In this document: positions 25,716 through 34,464 of the stretch, piece by piece
Layout of the letters: each line of letters begins with the position of its first letter
How positions within the stretch are numbered: the stretch's first letter is position 1
Assembly (NCBI GenBank): GCA_949297015.1
Contig: CASFRF010000008.1
Coordinates: 1-48,449 of the forward strand
DNA length: 48,449 nt
Reading direction: 5' to 3'
Source of the DNA: an uncultured bacterium
GTDB taxonomy: Bacteria; Verrucomicrobiota; Lentisphaeria; Victivallales; Victivallaceae
The notes under the pieces: model-generated
The model's database searches: none
What the model saw: the letters and a program-made list of their open reading frames with translations, nothing else
Told to the model about the DNA's origin: nothing
Translations under genes and position numbers: made by a program

Positions 25716-25971
25716 TTGGGAAAAGCTCCTTGCCTGATGTTGAACCGCGGTCGGTTGACCCGATTTATAAAAACCATCATTTCATAACATAACCCGCGAT
25801 GGAGATTTTGTCAAACCGCCCCCCCTTCCCGCCCCGCTTCCGGAGGACGATCGCAGAGAATTTCCGTCGCGCCGCGGCGGGGGAACTGGTTCGACTGCTC
25901 GCGGCGGGACTCCGGGCGGCGCGGAACCGCCGACGCCCCGAAAAAAGTTGAAAAAAAAGAGCCGGGGAGGC

Positions 25972-25999
25972 TTGCATTTTGCCGAAGAACGGATATTTT
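25972..25999 (+). promoter_or_regulatory. Probable promoter of the rpmJ-rplQ operon
   Basis: TTGCAT (25972-25977), 16-bp spacer, TATTTT (25994-25999). It would give a leader of about 220 nt before rpmJ, containing strong hairpins. Confidence 0.5.
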
Positions 26000-26074
26000 A
26001 TGCACATTGAATCTGAAGAATCAGTGTTCATATCGAAATTCCACCGCTCGTGAGCTGATCTCCAGAGTCGACGG

Positions 26075-26098
26075 TATCCGCCGGAGACATGGCGGATA
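26075..26098 (+). promoter_or_regulatory. Leader hairpin 1 of the alpha operon
   Basis: TATCCGCC and its exact complement GGCGGATA pair across an 8-nt loop. It lies in the untranslated leader and is a candidate for ribosomal-protein feedback or mRNA stability; no known leader family was recognised. Confidence 0.5.
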
Positions 26099-26107
26099 TG
26101 GTGCAAC

Positions 26108-26131
26108 GCTCCGGCTTCAAAACGCCGGAGC
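26108..26131 (+). promoter_or_regulatory. Leader hairpin 2 of the alpha operon
   Basis: GCTCCGGC and its exact complement GCCGGAGC pair across an 8-nt loop, nine bases after hairpin 1 and with the same stem and loop size. No U-tract follows directly. Confidence 0.5.
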
Positions 26132-26227
26132 CGGACAAAAGCTTAGCGTTGTTTGACGGATTCCGCCGCAGGCGGGAAACGGCAATGCTGGGTTTTTGTT
26201 TTTTGTAAAAAGGCGAGAGGTTGCAAC

Positions 26228-26344
26228 ATGAAAGTCAGGGCATCGGTGAAGCGCAGATGCGAATTCTGCCAGGTAATCAAGCGTAACGGCGTGGTGCGGA
26301 TCATTTGCTCGCGCAATCCCCGGCACAAACAGAGACAAGGTTAA
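26228..26344 (+). CDS. rpmJ: 50S ribosomal protein L36
   Basis: 38-residue L36, too short for many gene finders. It begins [11 protein letters not shown] and has CEFC at 11-14, Cys27 and His33, the complete zinc-ribbon ligand set of the zinc-binding form. The basic tail NPRHKQRQG is typical. AGAGGT at SD distance precedes the ATG. It is the first gene of the operon, 13 nt before rpsM, as in most bacteria. Confidence 0.95.
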   Translation: MKVRASVKRRCEFCQVIKRNGVVRIICSRNPRHKQRQG

Positions 26345-26357
26345 CAGAGGACAGATT

Positions 26358-26756
26358 ATGCCGCGTATCATTGGAGTTGACATCCCGGCCAACAAGCGCA
26401 TCGAATATGCGCTGCGTTACATCTATGGGATCGGTCCGGCCATCGCGCTGGACATCATCAACAAAACCGGAATTCCGCGCGATCTCAAGGCCAAGGATCT
26501 GACCGGCGAGCAGATCTCGGCGATTACCGTGATTCTTCAGAACGAACTGCTGGTCGAAGGTGATCTGCGGCGCAGCATCGCCGCGGATATCCGCCGGTTG
26601 CAGCAGATCAACTGCTACCGGGGCACCCGGCATCGCCGGAATCTGCCGGTCCGGGGACAGCGCACCAAGACCAACGCCCGTACCCGCAAGGGTAAGAAGG
26701 TGACGATCGGCGCCATCCGCGACAAAACTCAGCGTCGTCTGGCGGCCAAGGGCTGA
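26358..26756 (+). CDS. rpsM: 30S ribosomal protein S13
   Basis: 132-residue S13 of the small-subunit head. It begins [20 protein letters not shown] and has the helix-hairpin-helix [13 protein letters not shown], the [26 protein letters not shown] signature split over its C-terminal half, and a basic tail. It is slightly longer than the E. coli protein, by a [15 protein letters not shown] extension. It lies between rpmJ and rpsK. Confidence 0.97.
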   Translation: MPRIIGVDIPANKRIEYALRYIYGIGPAIALDIINKTGIPRDLKAKDLTGEQISAITVILQNELLVEGDLRRSIAADIRRLQQINCYRGTRHRRNLPVRGQRTKTNARTRKGKKVTIGAIRDKTQRRLAAKG

Positions 26757-26828
26757 GGCCCGCCCGGAGGTGCGGCGCAATCGACGCGCCGCGTAGGGAA
26801 TCAGGAATTAGTTTGAGGAATCAATAGA

Positions 26829-27275
26829 ATGGCTGAAGAACAAGTGAACACTCCGGAAGTCGCGGCGACGACGGCCGAGGCGGCGCCGACCGCGCCGAAA
26901 GAAGTCAAGCGGAGCAAGAGCGGCCGCTATGTGCCCAGCGGCATCGCCTATGTGCTGGCCACGTTCAACAACACCAAAGTCACCTTCACCGATCTGCACG
27001 GCAATGTGCTGTGCTGGTCGACCGGCGGCAAGAACGGCTTCAAGGGCTCGCGCAAGAGCACGGCCTACGCCGCCCAGGTGATCGCCGGCGACGCCGCCCG
27101 CAAAGCCCAGCTGCTGGGCATGAAGGAAGTCGAAGTGCGGATCAAGGGACCGGGCGCCGGTCGGGAATCCGCGGTTCGCGGACTCGCCTCCGTCGGACTG
27201 GAAGTCAATGCGATCAAGGACATCACTCCGGTGCCCCATAATGGCTGCCGTCCGCCGAAACGCCGTCGTGTCTGA
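26829..27275 (+). CDS. rpsK: 30S ribosomal protein S11
   Basis: 148-residue S11 of the platform. About 28 N-terminal residues rich in Ala, Glu and Thr precede the conserved core, which has [51 protein letters not shown] and the end [14 protein letters not shown]. The gap behind rpsM is 72 bp and contains a GCGGCGC/GCGCCGC hairpin (26772-26792). The next gene is rpoA and not rpsD. Confidence 0.97.
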   Translation: MAEEQVNTPEVAATTAEAAPTAPKEVKRSKSGRYVPSGIAYVLATFNNTKVTFTDLHGNVLCWSTGGKNGFKGSRKSTAYAAQVIAGDAARKAQLLGMKEVEVRIKGPGAGRESAVRGLASVGLEVNAIKDITPVPHNGCRPPKRRRV

Positions 27276-27334
27276 CGTTTGGTCAGCAGGAGCGGGTTTC
27301 AGTTTTACTTGTAAAAAATAGACGGAGGTAAATT

Positions 27335-28363
27335 ATGACTGCTGCAATCGGTTTCCCGATGCCCAAGGCGCTGGTTGTCGACGAAAATACCGCGACGGCC
27401 ACCTACGCCAAATTCATCGCGGCCCCGTTTCAGAGCGGTTTCGGTCATACCCTGGGGAACTCGCTGCGCCGGGTGCTGCTCTCCTCGCTGGAGGGGGCGG
27501 CCATCTGCGCGGTCCGCATCGACGGTGCCAAGCACGAGTTCGATACGCTCGACAACGTGCTCGAGGATGTCACCGAGATTGTGCTCAATCTGAAGTGCGT
27601 CCGGTTGAATCTTCACGGCGAAGGGCCCAAGACCCTGGAGATCCGCAAGGACAAGATCGGTCCGGTGACCGCCGGTGACATCATCTGCGACAGCACCGTG
27701 GAAGTGCTCAATCCCGATCAGCTGATCTGCACCCTGGACAAGGCCAAGCCCTTCCGGGCGGAGATCGACGTGATCCGCGGCAAAGGGTATCTCCCGGCGG
27801 AGAAGTATCCCGGCGAGCGGGCCATCGGCACCATCCCGGTGGATTGTCTGTTCAGCCCGGTGACCCGGGTCAACTATCAGGTCGGCGCGGCCCGCGTCGG
27901 CGAAGAGACCGAAATGGACAGTCTGGAGCTTGAAATCTGGACCGACGGCCGGATCTCTCCGCAGAACGCGCTGGAGGCGGCGGCCCGGATCCTCAAAGAC
28001 CATCTGCAGGTGTTCATGGGCGGTCCGGCCTGCGAGCAGGAGAGTGTGATGAACATTCTCAGCGAGGACGAGGTCAAGATCTTCAAGCAGTTGATTCAGG
28101 AAGTCGAGGTGCTGGATCTCTCGGTCCGGGCCATGAACTGCCTCAACAGCGCGAACATCCGGCTGGTGGGCGAGTTGTGCACCAAGACCGAGAGCCGGAT
28201 GCTCAAATACCGGAACTTCGGCAAGAAGTCGCTGGACGAAATCAAGGAAAAAATGGAGAAGCTCGGTTTGTCGCTCGGCATGACCTTCAGTGACGCATTG
28301 CTCGCAGCACTGGATGCGGAATCGCTGCGGATTCGCGGTACCGAGAACGAGGAGGAAAAATAA
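27335..28363 (+). CDS. rpoA: RNA polymerase alpha subunit
   Basis: 342-residue alpha subunit. The N-terminal assembly domain has FIAAPFQSGFGHTLGNSLRRVLLSSLEGAAI, then insert strands, a linker near 235-250 and the C-terminal domain with LDLSVRAMNCLNSANI and FGKKSLDEIKEKMEKLGL. Some residues of the alphaCTD DNA-contact surface differ from E. coli, as usual between phyla. GGAGG stands before the ATG. It follows rpsK by 59 bp; rpsD, often found here, is absent. Confidence 0.97.
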   Translation: MTAAIGFPMPKALVVDENTATATYAKFIAAPFQSGFGHTLGNSLRRVLLSSLEGAAICAVRIDGAKHEFDTLDNVLEDVTEIVLNLKCVRLNLHGEGPKTLEIRKDKIGPVTAGDIICDSTVEVLNPDQLICTLDKAKPFRAEIDVIRGKGYLPAEKYPGERAIGTIPVDCLFSPVTRVNYQVGAARVGEETEMDSLELEIWTDGRISPQNALEAAARILKDHLQVFMGGPACEQESVMNILSEDEVKIFKQLIQEVEVLDLSVRAMNCLNSANIRLVGELCTKTESRMLKYRNFGKKSLDEIKEKMEKLGLSLGMTFSDALLAALDAESLRIRGTENEEEK

Positions 28364-28813
28364 ATGCGTCATCGGGTTCATACTTTTAAAGTCGGGCGCT
28401 CCAGCGCCCACCGGCGCAGCATGCTGGCCAACATGGTCAGCAGCCTGATCGCCCACGGCCAGATCACCACCACGCTGGTGAAGGCCAAGGAGGCGCGGAT
28501 CTTCGCCGAAAAACTGATCACCTTGGGCAAGCGGGGGGATCTGCATCGGCGGCGGCTGGCGGTGGCCCGGCTGCGCGACAAGGCCGCGGTCAAGCGGTTG
28601 TTCGACGAAATCGCCCCTGCCTATCAGGATCGTCAGGGCGGGTACACCCGGATCATCAAACTGGGCAAGCGTCAGGGCGACGCCGCCGAAATGTGCATTC
28701 TGCAGCTGGTGGAGGGCAACCTGAACCCGGCGCCGAAGGCCTCCGAAACGGTGATCGAGACCAAGGCGGAGGAGGCTCCGGCCACCGAAGTTAAGGCTGA
28801 GAACGCGGAATAA
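28364..28813 (+). CDS. rplQ: 50S ribosomal protein L17
   Basis: 149-residue L17. It begins [24 protein letters not shown] and has [23 protein letters not shown] and the [20 protein letters not shown] core. About 30 extra C-terminal residues, rich in Ala, Glu, Lys and Thr, extend beyond the normal fold. Its ATG follows the rpoA TAA directly with no gap, so the two are translationally coupled. A strong terminator ends the operon. Confidence 0.97.
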   Translation: MRHRVHTFKVGRSSAHRRSMLANMVSSLIAHGQITTTLVKAKEARIFAEKLITLGKRGDLHRRRLAVARLRDKAAVKRLFDEIAPAYQDRQGGYTRIIKLGKRQGDAAEMCILQLVEGNLNPAPKASETVIETKAEEAPATEVKAENAE

Positions 28814-28827
28814 GATTCCGGTTTGCG

Positions 28828-28866
28828 ACCCGCATCCCGATTGCTTTCGGGAGGCGGGTTTTTTTC
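28828..28866 (+). terminator. Alpha operon terminator
   Basis: Stem of ACCCGC/GCGGGT and TCCCGA/TCGGGA with one mismatch and a short loop, followed by a run of seven T (28859-28865). This is a textbook intrinsic terminator. Confidence 0.9.
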
Positions 28867-28878
28867 TGCGGAGCGACG

Positions 28879-29988
28879 ATGAAACTCAAACGACTGGCCA
28901 TCAGCTGCGGGGGCACCGGCGGACATTTCTATCCGGGGCTCAGCGTGGCGCGGCAGCTCGCGGCCGACGGCGGCGAGGTGCTGCTGCTGTCCGGAGTCCA
29001 CGCCCGCCACCAGCAGGAGGTGGCCCGGAGTTTCGGAATCGAGGCGATGACCGTGCCTTGGATGCCCGCGCCCGGACTCCGCCGACCGCTGCGGACGCTG
29101 CGGTTCTGCTGGGGACTGGCCGGCGGCATCCCGGCGGCCGTCCTCCGGCTGCGGAGCTTCCGCCCCGACGCCCTGCTGGGGATGGGCTCCTTCGCCTCGC
29201 TGCCGCCGGTACTGGCGGCGAAGCTGCTCCGGATTCCGATTTTTCTGCACGACGGCAACGCCCGGATCGGTCGGGCCAACCGCTTTCTGAGCCGTTGGGC
29301 GAAATTTCAGGGCACGGCATTTCCGCCGGTCAATGCCGGGAGCTGTCGCTGCCCGGTGGCCTGTACCGGCTTGCCGTTGCGGCCGGAGCTGCTGCTGCCG
29401 CCGCCCGCCCGCCGGGAGGCGCTGCGGGAACTTCGGGAAAAATTCGGAGCGCCGCTCGAGCCGGAGCGGACCACGGTGCTGATTTTCGGCGGCAGTCAGG
29501 GCGCGCAGAGTTTGAACATCAACCTTCCGGAAGCGCTCAAACAGCTTCCCGATAAAAACTTCCAGGTGCTCCACCTGACCGGCCCCGACAAGTTCGACGC
29601 GGTCCGGGAGGTCTACTCGGACGCCGACTTCCCGGTGCTGGTGCTGCCCGCCACCGAGGAGATGCAACTCTTCTACGCGGCGGCCGATTTGGTGGTCTCC
29701 CGCGCCGGCGGCAGCACGGTGGCGGAGCTGGCGCAGTTCGGAAAACCGGCGCTGCTGGTCCCCTACCCCTATGCCGCGGAAAATCATCAGTATGAAAATG
29801 CGCAGTATCTGGCCGCGGCCGGGATGGTGCTGGACAATCGGGAGTGCACGCCCGAGCGGCTGATTCAGCTGCTGGACAACTTCCTGACCTCGCCCGATCA
29901 TCTGGCGCAGTGCGCGGCGGCGGCCGCCGCCCGGGCCTGTCCCCGGGCGGGCGAACAGCTGCTCGAGGCCATCTCCGAACGGCTCTGA
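28879..29988 (+). CDS. murG: UDP-GlcNAc transferase MurG
   Basis: Transfers GlcNAc to lipid I to make lipid II at the inner face of the cytoplasmic membrane. 369 residues, GT-B fold. Seen: GGTGGHFYPGL at 11-21, GGSQGAQSLN, SRAGGSTVAELAQFGKP and ENHQYENAQYL. The conserved HEQN of the acceptor site reads HDGN (124-127), a change at two positions. The gene stands 13 nt behind the alpha operon terminator, with no other mur or fts genes beside it, so it may depend on read-through or a promoter within rplQ. GGAG precedes the ATG. Confidence 0.92.
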   Translation: MKLKRLAISCGGTGGHFYPGLSVARQLAADGGEVLLLSGVHARHQQEVARSFGIEAMTVPWMPAPGLRRPLRTLRFCWGLAGGIPAAVLRLRSFRPDALLGMGSFASLPPVLAAKLLRIPIFLHDGNARIGRANRFLSRWAKFQGTAFPPVNAGSCRCPVACTGLPLRPELLLPPPARREALRELREKFGAPLEPERTTVLIFGGSQGAQSLNINLPEALKQLPDKNFQVLHLTGPDKFDAVREVYSDADFPVLVLPATEEMQLFYAAADLVVSRAGGSTVAELAQFGKPALLVPYPYAAENHQYENAQYLAAAGMVLDNRECTPERLIQLLDNFLTSPDHLAQCAAAAAARACPRAGEQLLEAISERL

Positions 29989-29998
29989 CGCCGGGCAG

Positions 29999-30027
29999 CC
30001 GGCGTCGCTCCGGTCGCCGGAATTTTT
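29999..30027 (+). terminator. Possible murG terminator
   Basis: CCGGCG (29999-30004) pairs with CGCCGG (30015-30020), followed by AATTTTT. The 6-bp stem is short and the loop long. Confidence 0.45.
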
Positions 30028-30039
30028 CCCGGCCCGCCA

Positions 30040-30068
30040 TTGACAAGGCTGTCTGAGCGCTTTATAGT
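30040..30068 (+). promoter_or_regulatory. Promoter of the TPR-GH127 operon
   Basis: TTGACA (30040-30045), 17-bp spacer, TATAGT (30063-30068); near-perfect consensus. The leader is about 23 nt. Confidence 0.85.
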
Positions 30069-30097
30069 ATTTCCGATCACATGGAGGAGGTCCCCTA

Positions 30098-31726
30098 ATG
30101 GTTGGAAAATTCATCCTGCTGGCCTGCTGTCTGCTCGGAACCCTGCGCCTGACGGCGGGCGCCCTTGTTGCGGATTATGCGCCGGAGTCCCCCGCCGCCC
30201 CCGACTCCGGGCAGCCGCCGCCGGTCACCTCGCCCCGGCTGCGGGCGTTGAACCACTTTGTCCTTTTCACTCAGGAGAAGGATCCGCTCAAACAGCGGCA
30301 GCTGCTGATCAAAGTGCTGGTGGACGATCCCGGCTCCACGCTGGCGCTGCAGCAGCTGGCGCAGACGCCGCCGGAGCTCGCCCCGGAGCTCGCCCCGGAG
30401 CTCTGCCGGGTGGCCCGGGAACATCCGGAGGAGTTGCCGCTGGCGCTGCTGGCGCTGAATATGAGCGCCCTGCTGCCCGAACCGGAAACTGCGCGGCAGG
30501 ATCTGGCGGAACGGGTGCTCAGCCGGATCCCGGAGCCGGAGAAACTTTCCGAGCCGCAAATCGAGCTCTACCGGCGGCTTGTCCGATTCCGACTCGGCGA
30601 ACTGCTCAAGGCCGGGGAGTACGACGCCGGAGCGGAGCTGGCGGAGCGTCAGCTGGGGTCGGCCACGCCGGAGCCGCTGCCGCTCCAGAACGCGGTCTCC
30701 TTCTACCGCGAGGCGGCCCGGCGCGCGCCCGACCAACGCCGCTGGCTGGGGCTGCGCCCGAGCCGGAAGACGGAATTTCAGCGGCGCTATGAGGAGCTGC
30801 TCGGGCAGCTGACCGCCACCGATTCCAAACTGCATCAGGATCAGGCGATTCTCGAACGATTGCTGTTGTATGCGTCGCTCCGCGAATTCGGGCGGCTGCG
30901 GAGTCTGTTGGACCGGCATCACAGCCGGAGCGCAATTCAGCTGGCGGGCGCGGATCTGCTGCTGGCGCACGGCGAGGCCGCGGCGGCGCTGGACGCGGCC
31001 CGGCGCGCCGTGGCGATCGACCGGGACAATCCTCGGGCGGCGGCCCGCCTGATCCGCTCGCTGCTGGCCTTGAACCGGTTTCCCGAGGCGGACCGGGAGC
31101 TCCGGAAGCTGCCGAATTCCGAGCTGCGGGAGGAGCTGGAGGTTCAGAAACTGTGGGCGGAGCGCCGCTACGACGAGGTGGCGAAGGAGCTCGACCGGCA
31201 GGAAGCGGCGTATCAGAAAATCACCGATCCGCAACAGCGGCTGGCGCAGCTGGTCCGGCTTCAGATGCAACGACTCTCGGCCGCCGAAAAACTGCGCGAT
31301 CCGGAGCTGCTGAAACGGGCGGCCGAGTTCTTTCAGCAGAACGGACTGCTGGAGCGCTCGCCGGAGATCGCCAACGCCGTCGGCTACATCAGCGCCGAAC
31401 TCAATCTGGAGCTGGAACGGGCGGAGCAGCTGATCGACCGGGCGCTGGCGGCGGAACCGGAAAACGGCGCCTATCTAGACAGCAAAGGCTGGGTGCTCCA
31501 CCGCCGCGGGGATCATCAACGGGCCGCGGAGTATCTGCGCCGGGCGCTGGAAAAGCCCGAGATCGAGAACAACCGGGGCGTGACGCTGGATCATCTCGGC
31601 GACGTGCTGCGGGCGCTTCACGACCCGGAGGGAGCCCGCCGCTGTTACGAGGAGGCCCTGACTCGCGAGGGCGAAATCGACTTTGATCCGGCCCCGGTCC
31701 GGAAAAAACTGGAGGAACTCAAGTGA
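30098..31726 (+). CDS. Exported tetratricopeptide-repeat protein
   Basis: 542-residue protein with an N-terminal signal peptide (hydrophobic 4-21, ending near GAL). The rest is almost all helical, with TPR-like pairs rich in Leu, Ala, Glu and Arg. The clearest are around AVAIDRDNPRAAARLIRSLLALNRFPEAD and the C-terminal LDSKGWVLHRRGDHQRAAEYLRRAL and LGDVLRALHDPEGARRCYEEAL units. TPR proteins scaffold other proteins; the partner is unknown. GGAGG precedes the ATG. Its stop overlaps the start of the GH127 gene (GTGA), so the two are coupled. An in-frame 12-bp tandem repeat lies near residue 92. Confidence 0.85.
   Translation: MVGKFILLACCLLGTLRLTAGALVADYAPESPAAPDSGQPPPVTSPRLRALNHFVLFTQEKDPLKQRQLLIKVLVDDPGSTLALQQLAQTPPELAPELAPELCRVAREHPEELPLALLALNMSALLPEPETARQDLAERVLSRIPEPEKLSEPQIELYRRLVRFRLGELLKAGEYDAGAELAERQLGSATPEPLPLQNAVSFYREAARRAPDQRRWLGLRPSRKTEFQRRYEELLGQLTATDSKLHQDQAILERLLLYASLREFGRLRSLLDRHHSRSAIQLAGADLLLAHGEAAAALDAARRAVAIDRDNPRAAARLIRSLLALNRFPEADRELRKLPNSELREELEVQKLWAERRYDEVAKELDRQEAAYQKITDPQQRLAQLVRLQMQRLSAAEKLRDPELLKRAAEFFQQNGLLERSPEIANAVGYISAELNLELERAEQLIDRALAAEPENGAYLDSKGWVLHRRGDHQRAAEYLRRALEKPEIENNRGVTLDHLGDVLRALHDPEGARRCYEEALTREGEIDFDPAPVRKKLEELK
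30371..30403 (+). repeat. In-frame 12-bp tandem repeat in the TPR gene
   Basis: The 12-bp unit CCGGAGCTCGCC occurs two and three-quarter times and encodes Pro-Glu-Leu-Ala repeats. Gain or loss of a unit would keep the reading frame. Confidence 0.8.
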
Positions 31727-33609
31727 GAGCATCGGAACTCGCCACCTTGCGCTTTACCGGCGGCTACTGGCTACAACTGGAGACGATCAACCGGGAACAG
31801 ACCATTCCCGCCAACTTCCGGCAATGCACCGCCAGCGGCCGTTTCGCCGCCTGGAACTTCGACTACCGGCGGGGGCAGCCGAACGGGCCGCACATCTTCT
31901 GGGATTCGGACATCGCCAAATATCTGGAGGCCGGTGCCTGCTCGCTGGCGAAATTTCCCGATCCGGAACTGGAACGGACCATCGATGAACTGATCGACCG
32001 CCTGGTCCGGGCGCAGGCCCCGGACGGGTATTTCAACAGCTACTTTCAGCAGATCCGGCCGCTCGACCGCTGGAGCAACCTGCGCGGCGACCACGAGCTC
32101 TACTGCGCCGGTCACCTGTTTGAAGCGGCGGTGGCCTACTTTTACGCCACCGGGAAACGGAAATTTCTCGACGCCATGTGCCGCTATGCCGATCTTCTGG
32201 TCCGCTCCTTCGGCCCCGGTCCGGAACAGTGCAAGGGGTATCCCGGGCACGAGGAGCTGGAACTGGCGCTGGTCAAACTCGCCGCCGCCACCGGCTGCCG
32301 CGACTATCTGGAACTGGCCCGGTTCTTCGTCGATCAACGGGGGACGGAGCCGAACTATTTTCAGCTCGAAGCCGGGGGGAAACCCTCGCCCGTGGAAGTC
32401 TTCAACGATCTTGCCTACTTTCAGGCCCATCGCCCGGTGCGCGAACAGAGCGAGGCGACCGGGCACGCGGTCCGGGCGGTCTATCTCTACACCGCCATGG
32501 CCGATCTGGCGCGTGAAACCGGCGATCAGGAGCTGACCGCCGCCTGTCATCGGCTCTGGCGCAGCATCACCCGGGAGAAGATGTACGTCACCGGCGGCAT
32601 CGGCTCCACCCACTTCGGTGAGGCCTTTGCCGCCCCCTTCGACCTGCCGAACGAGGAGGCCTATGCCGAAACCTGCGCCGCCATCGGCCTGATCTTCTTT
32701 GCCTGGCGCATGTTCCTGCTGGAGAAGAAGGGGGAGTATCTCGACGTGCTCGAACGCGCGCTGTACAACGCCGCGGCGGCGGGGACCTCGGTGGAGGGGA
32801 CCCGCTTCTTCTACGTCAATCCCCTCGCCTGCCAGCCCGGAGCCACGCTGGCCAATGGACGGCATCCGGAGCCGCGCCCGGACTGGTTCGGATGTTCCTG
32901 CTGTCCGCCGAATGTGGCCCGGTTGCGCGCCTCGGTCGGGCAATACTTTTACGAGCTCGACGACAACCGCCTGTGGATCAATCTGTACAACGACTCGCGC
33001 TGGGAGAGCTCCTGGCGCGACCGGCCACTGACCATCGAACAGCGCACCGCCTATCCCTGGCAGGGGCGGATTGAACTGCTGCTGCACGACTGGCCGGAGG
33101 AGCTGACGCTGAGTCTGCGGATTCCCGGTTACGCCCGGAGTTACCGTCTGCTCCGGAACGGGGGGGAGTTGCCGCATGCGCTGGTGGACGGGTTCGCCGT
33201 CGCCTCCGCCCCCTGCCGCGCCGGTGACCGGCTGACGCTGGAGCTGGAGTTCGAGCCGCAGCTGCTGGTGGCCGATCCCCGGGTCCGGCAGGATTGCGGC
33301 CGGGTGGCGGTCGCCCGCGGCCCCCTGCTCTACTGTCTGGAGGAGGAGGACAACGGTCCGGGGTTGAATACCCTGACCCTGGATCCGGAGTCTCCGTTGC
33401 AGCTCCGGGAGGCGCCGGGACTGCCGGCGGGAACGGTGATGATCGAGGGGCAAGGGTTCCGGGAACCGCCCTTCGAGCCGGACGCTCCGCTCTATCGTCC
33501 CTGGCGGCCGGAAACACCGGCCGGGGCCGTGCTGCGTTTCGTACCCTACGCGCTCTGGGGGAACCGGCGGTTCGGCGAGATGCTGCTCTGGGTGCGACTC
33601 CGCGGCTGA
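31723..33609 (+). CDS. GH127-family beta-L-arabinofuranosidase-like protein
   Basis: 628-residue glycoside hydrolase of the DUF1680/GH127 type, which releases L-arabinofuranose by a cysteine nucleophile held by zinc. Seen: the (alpha/alpha)6 core, the ligand pair Glu316-x-Cys318 in AETC, and CSCCPPN with Cys393/Cys394, matching the Glu/Cys/Cys/Cys zinc site and nucleophile of HypBA1. NEEAY at about 310 supplies further active-site acids. No signal peptide, so it should act in the cytoplasm on imported arabino-oligosaccharides. It starts with GTG overlapping the TPR stop, with GGAGG 7 nt before. Other sugars are possible in this family. Confidence 0.87.
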   Translation: MRASELATLRFTGGYWLQLETINREQTIPANFRQCTASGRFAAWNFDYRRGQPNGPHIFWDSDIAKYLEAGACSLAKFPDPELERTIDELIDRLVRAQAPDGYFNSYFQQIRPLDRWSNLRGDHELYCAGHLFEAAVAYFYATGKRKFLDAMCRYADLLVRSFGPGPEQCKGYPGHEELELALVKLAAATGCRDYLELARFFVDQRGTEPNYFQLEAGGKPSPVEVFNDLAYFQAHRPVREQSEATGHAVRAVYLYTAMADLARETGDQELTAACHRLWRSITREKMYVTGGIGSTHFGEAFAAPFDLPNEEAYAETCAAIGLIFFAWRMFLLEKKGEYLDVLERALYNAAAAGTSVEGTRFFYVNPLACQPGATLANGRHPEPRPDWFGCSCCPPNVARLRASVGQYFYELDDNRLWINLYNDSRWESSWRDRPLTIEQRTAYPWQGRIELLLHDWPEELTLSLRIPGYARSYRLLRNGGELPHALVDGFAVASAPCRAGDRLTLELEFEPQLLVADPRVRQDCGRVAVARGPLLYCLEEEDNGPGLNTLTLDPESPLQLREAPGLPAGTVMIEGQGFREPPFEPDAPLYRPWRPETPAGAVLRFVPYALWGNRRFGEMLLWVRLRG

Positions 33610-33626
33610 AAAAATGGAACTTTCGA

Positions 33627-33655
33627 TTGCGCGAAGGCGCCGGAAGTGATATAGT
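33627..33655 (+). promoter_or_regulatory. Promoter of the NAD kinase operon
   Basis: TTGCGC (33627-33632), 17-bp spacer, TATAGT (33650-33655). The leader is about 22 nt. Confidence 0.65.
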
Positions 33656-33683
33656 ATCGGATTGACGCCGCAAAAGGAGAGAC

Positions 33684-34439
33684 ATGAAGATCCGACTGGT
33701 GGGGAAAAATCTGGCCGACATCCGCCCCGAACTGGCGAAGTTCGGGCTGGAGGAGACCGCCTCGCCCCCGGAGCTGATTGTCGCCCACGGCGGCGACGGC
33801 ACGCTGCTGGGGGCCGAACGCGAATTTCCGGAAGTGCCCAAGCTGCCGCTGCGCGACGCGGCCACGGCGCCGTTGTGCGCCCGCCACAGCGGGGCGCCGC
33901 AATTGCGGCTGTTCACCATGGGGGAGCTCAAACTGAGCGAACTGCCGCTGGTCGCGGGCGACGCCGCCGGGCGGACGCTCTACGGGCTCAACGATATTTT
34001 CATTCACAATCGCGAACGGGTCAGCGCGCTGCGCTACCGGGTCTGGATCGACGGCGAGCTCTACGCCAACGAGATCGTCGGAGACGGCGTGGGGCTGTCC
34101 AGCGTGCACGGCAGCTCCGCCTATTACCGCAGCATCACCCACAGTTTGTTCCGGGTGGGAATCGGACTGGCCTTCAGCAACTCCACCGAGGAGGTCAGCC
34201 ACCTGGTGCTGGATGCCCGCAGCCGGGTCGAGATCGAGATCGTGCGCGGACCGGCCCTCGTGGTGGCCGACAACGCCCCCGACGGGATCGAAGTCCCCGA
34301 CGGCGGGCGGATCACCTTGTATCAATCCGGCCGGGTGGCGCGGATTTACGGACTCGAACACTTCATGTGTCCGGAGTGCCGGTTTCTGCGGCATCCGCAC
34401 AAACTGCCGTTCCGGAGCTGGCTGGATTTTTCCTCATGA
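33684..34439 (+). CDS. Divergent NAD kinase
   Basis: 251-residue protein that should phosphorylate NAD+ to NADP+. The signature GGDGT is at 36-40 in LIVAHGGDGTLLGAE, and NDIFIHNRE supplies the second active-site Asn-Asp. The normally conserved TGSTAYS loop reads HGSSAYYRS, and the usual LGFL segment is not evident, so this is a short and diverged member. The C-terminus carries a CPEC motif (MCPECRFLRHP), which is unusual for the family. It has its own promoter and heads a run with an SDR dehydrogenase, hisH and nth. Confidence 0.8.
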   Translation: MKIRLVGKNLADIRPELAKFGLEETASPPELIVAHGGDGTLLGAEREFPEVPKLPLRDAATAPLCARHSGAPQLRLFTMGELKLSELPLVAGDAAGRTLYGLNDIFIHNRERVSALRYRVWIDGELYANEIVGDGVGLSSVHGSSAYYRSITHSLFRVGIGLAFSNSTEEVSHLVLDARSRVEIEIVRGPALVVADNAPDGIEVPDGGRITLYQSGRVARIYGLEHFMCPECRFLRHPHKLPFRSWLDFSS

Positions 34440-34464
34440 TTCTTACAAGCAAGGAGTTGAAGCG

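Larger units (their letters stand above)
25716..26227. other. Divergent intergenic region, retropepsin set / alpha operon (512 bp)
   Basis: No gene is seen. The part next to the lipoprotein gene (25741-25800) is AT-rich and may hold its promoter, with a possible minus-strand TATAAA at 25769-25764. The middle (25801-25930) is GC-rich. The right part contains the likely alpha-operon promoter and a leader of about 220 nt with two perfect hairpins and a weaker third (around 26159-26177) before a T-rich stretch. Confidence 0.6.
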
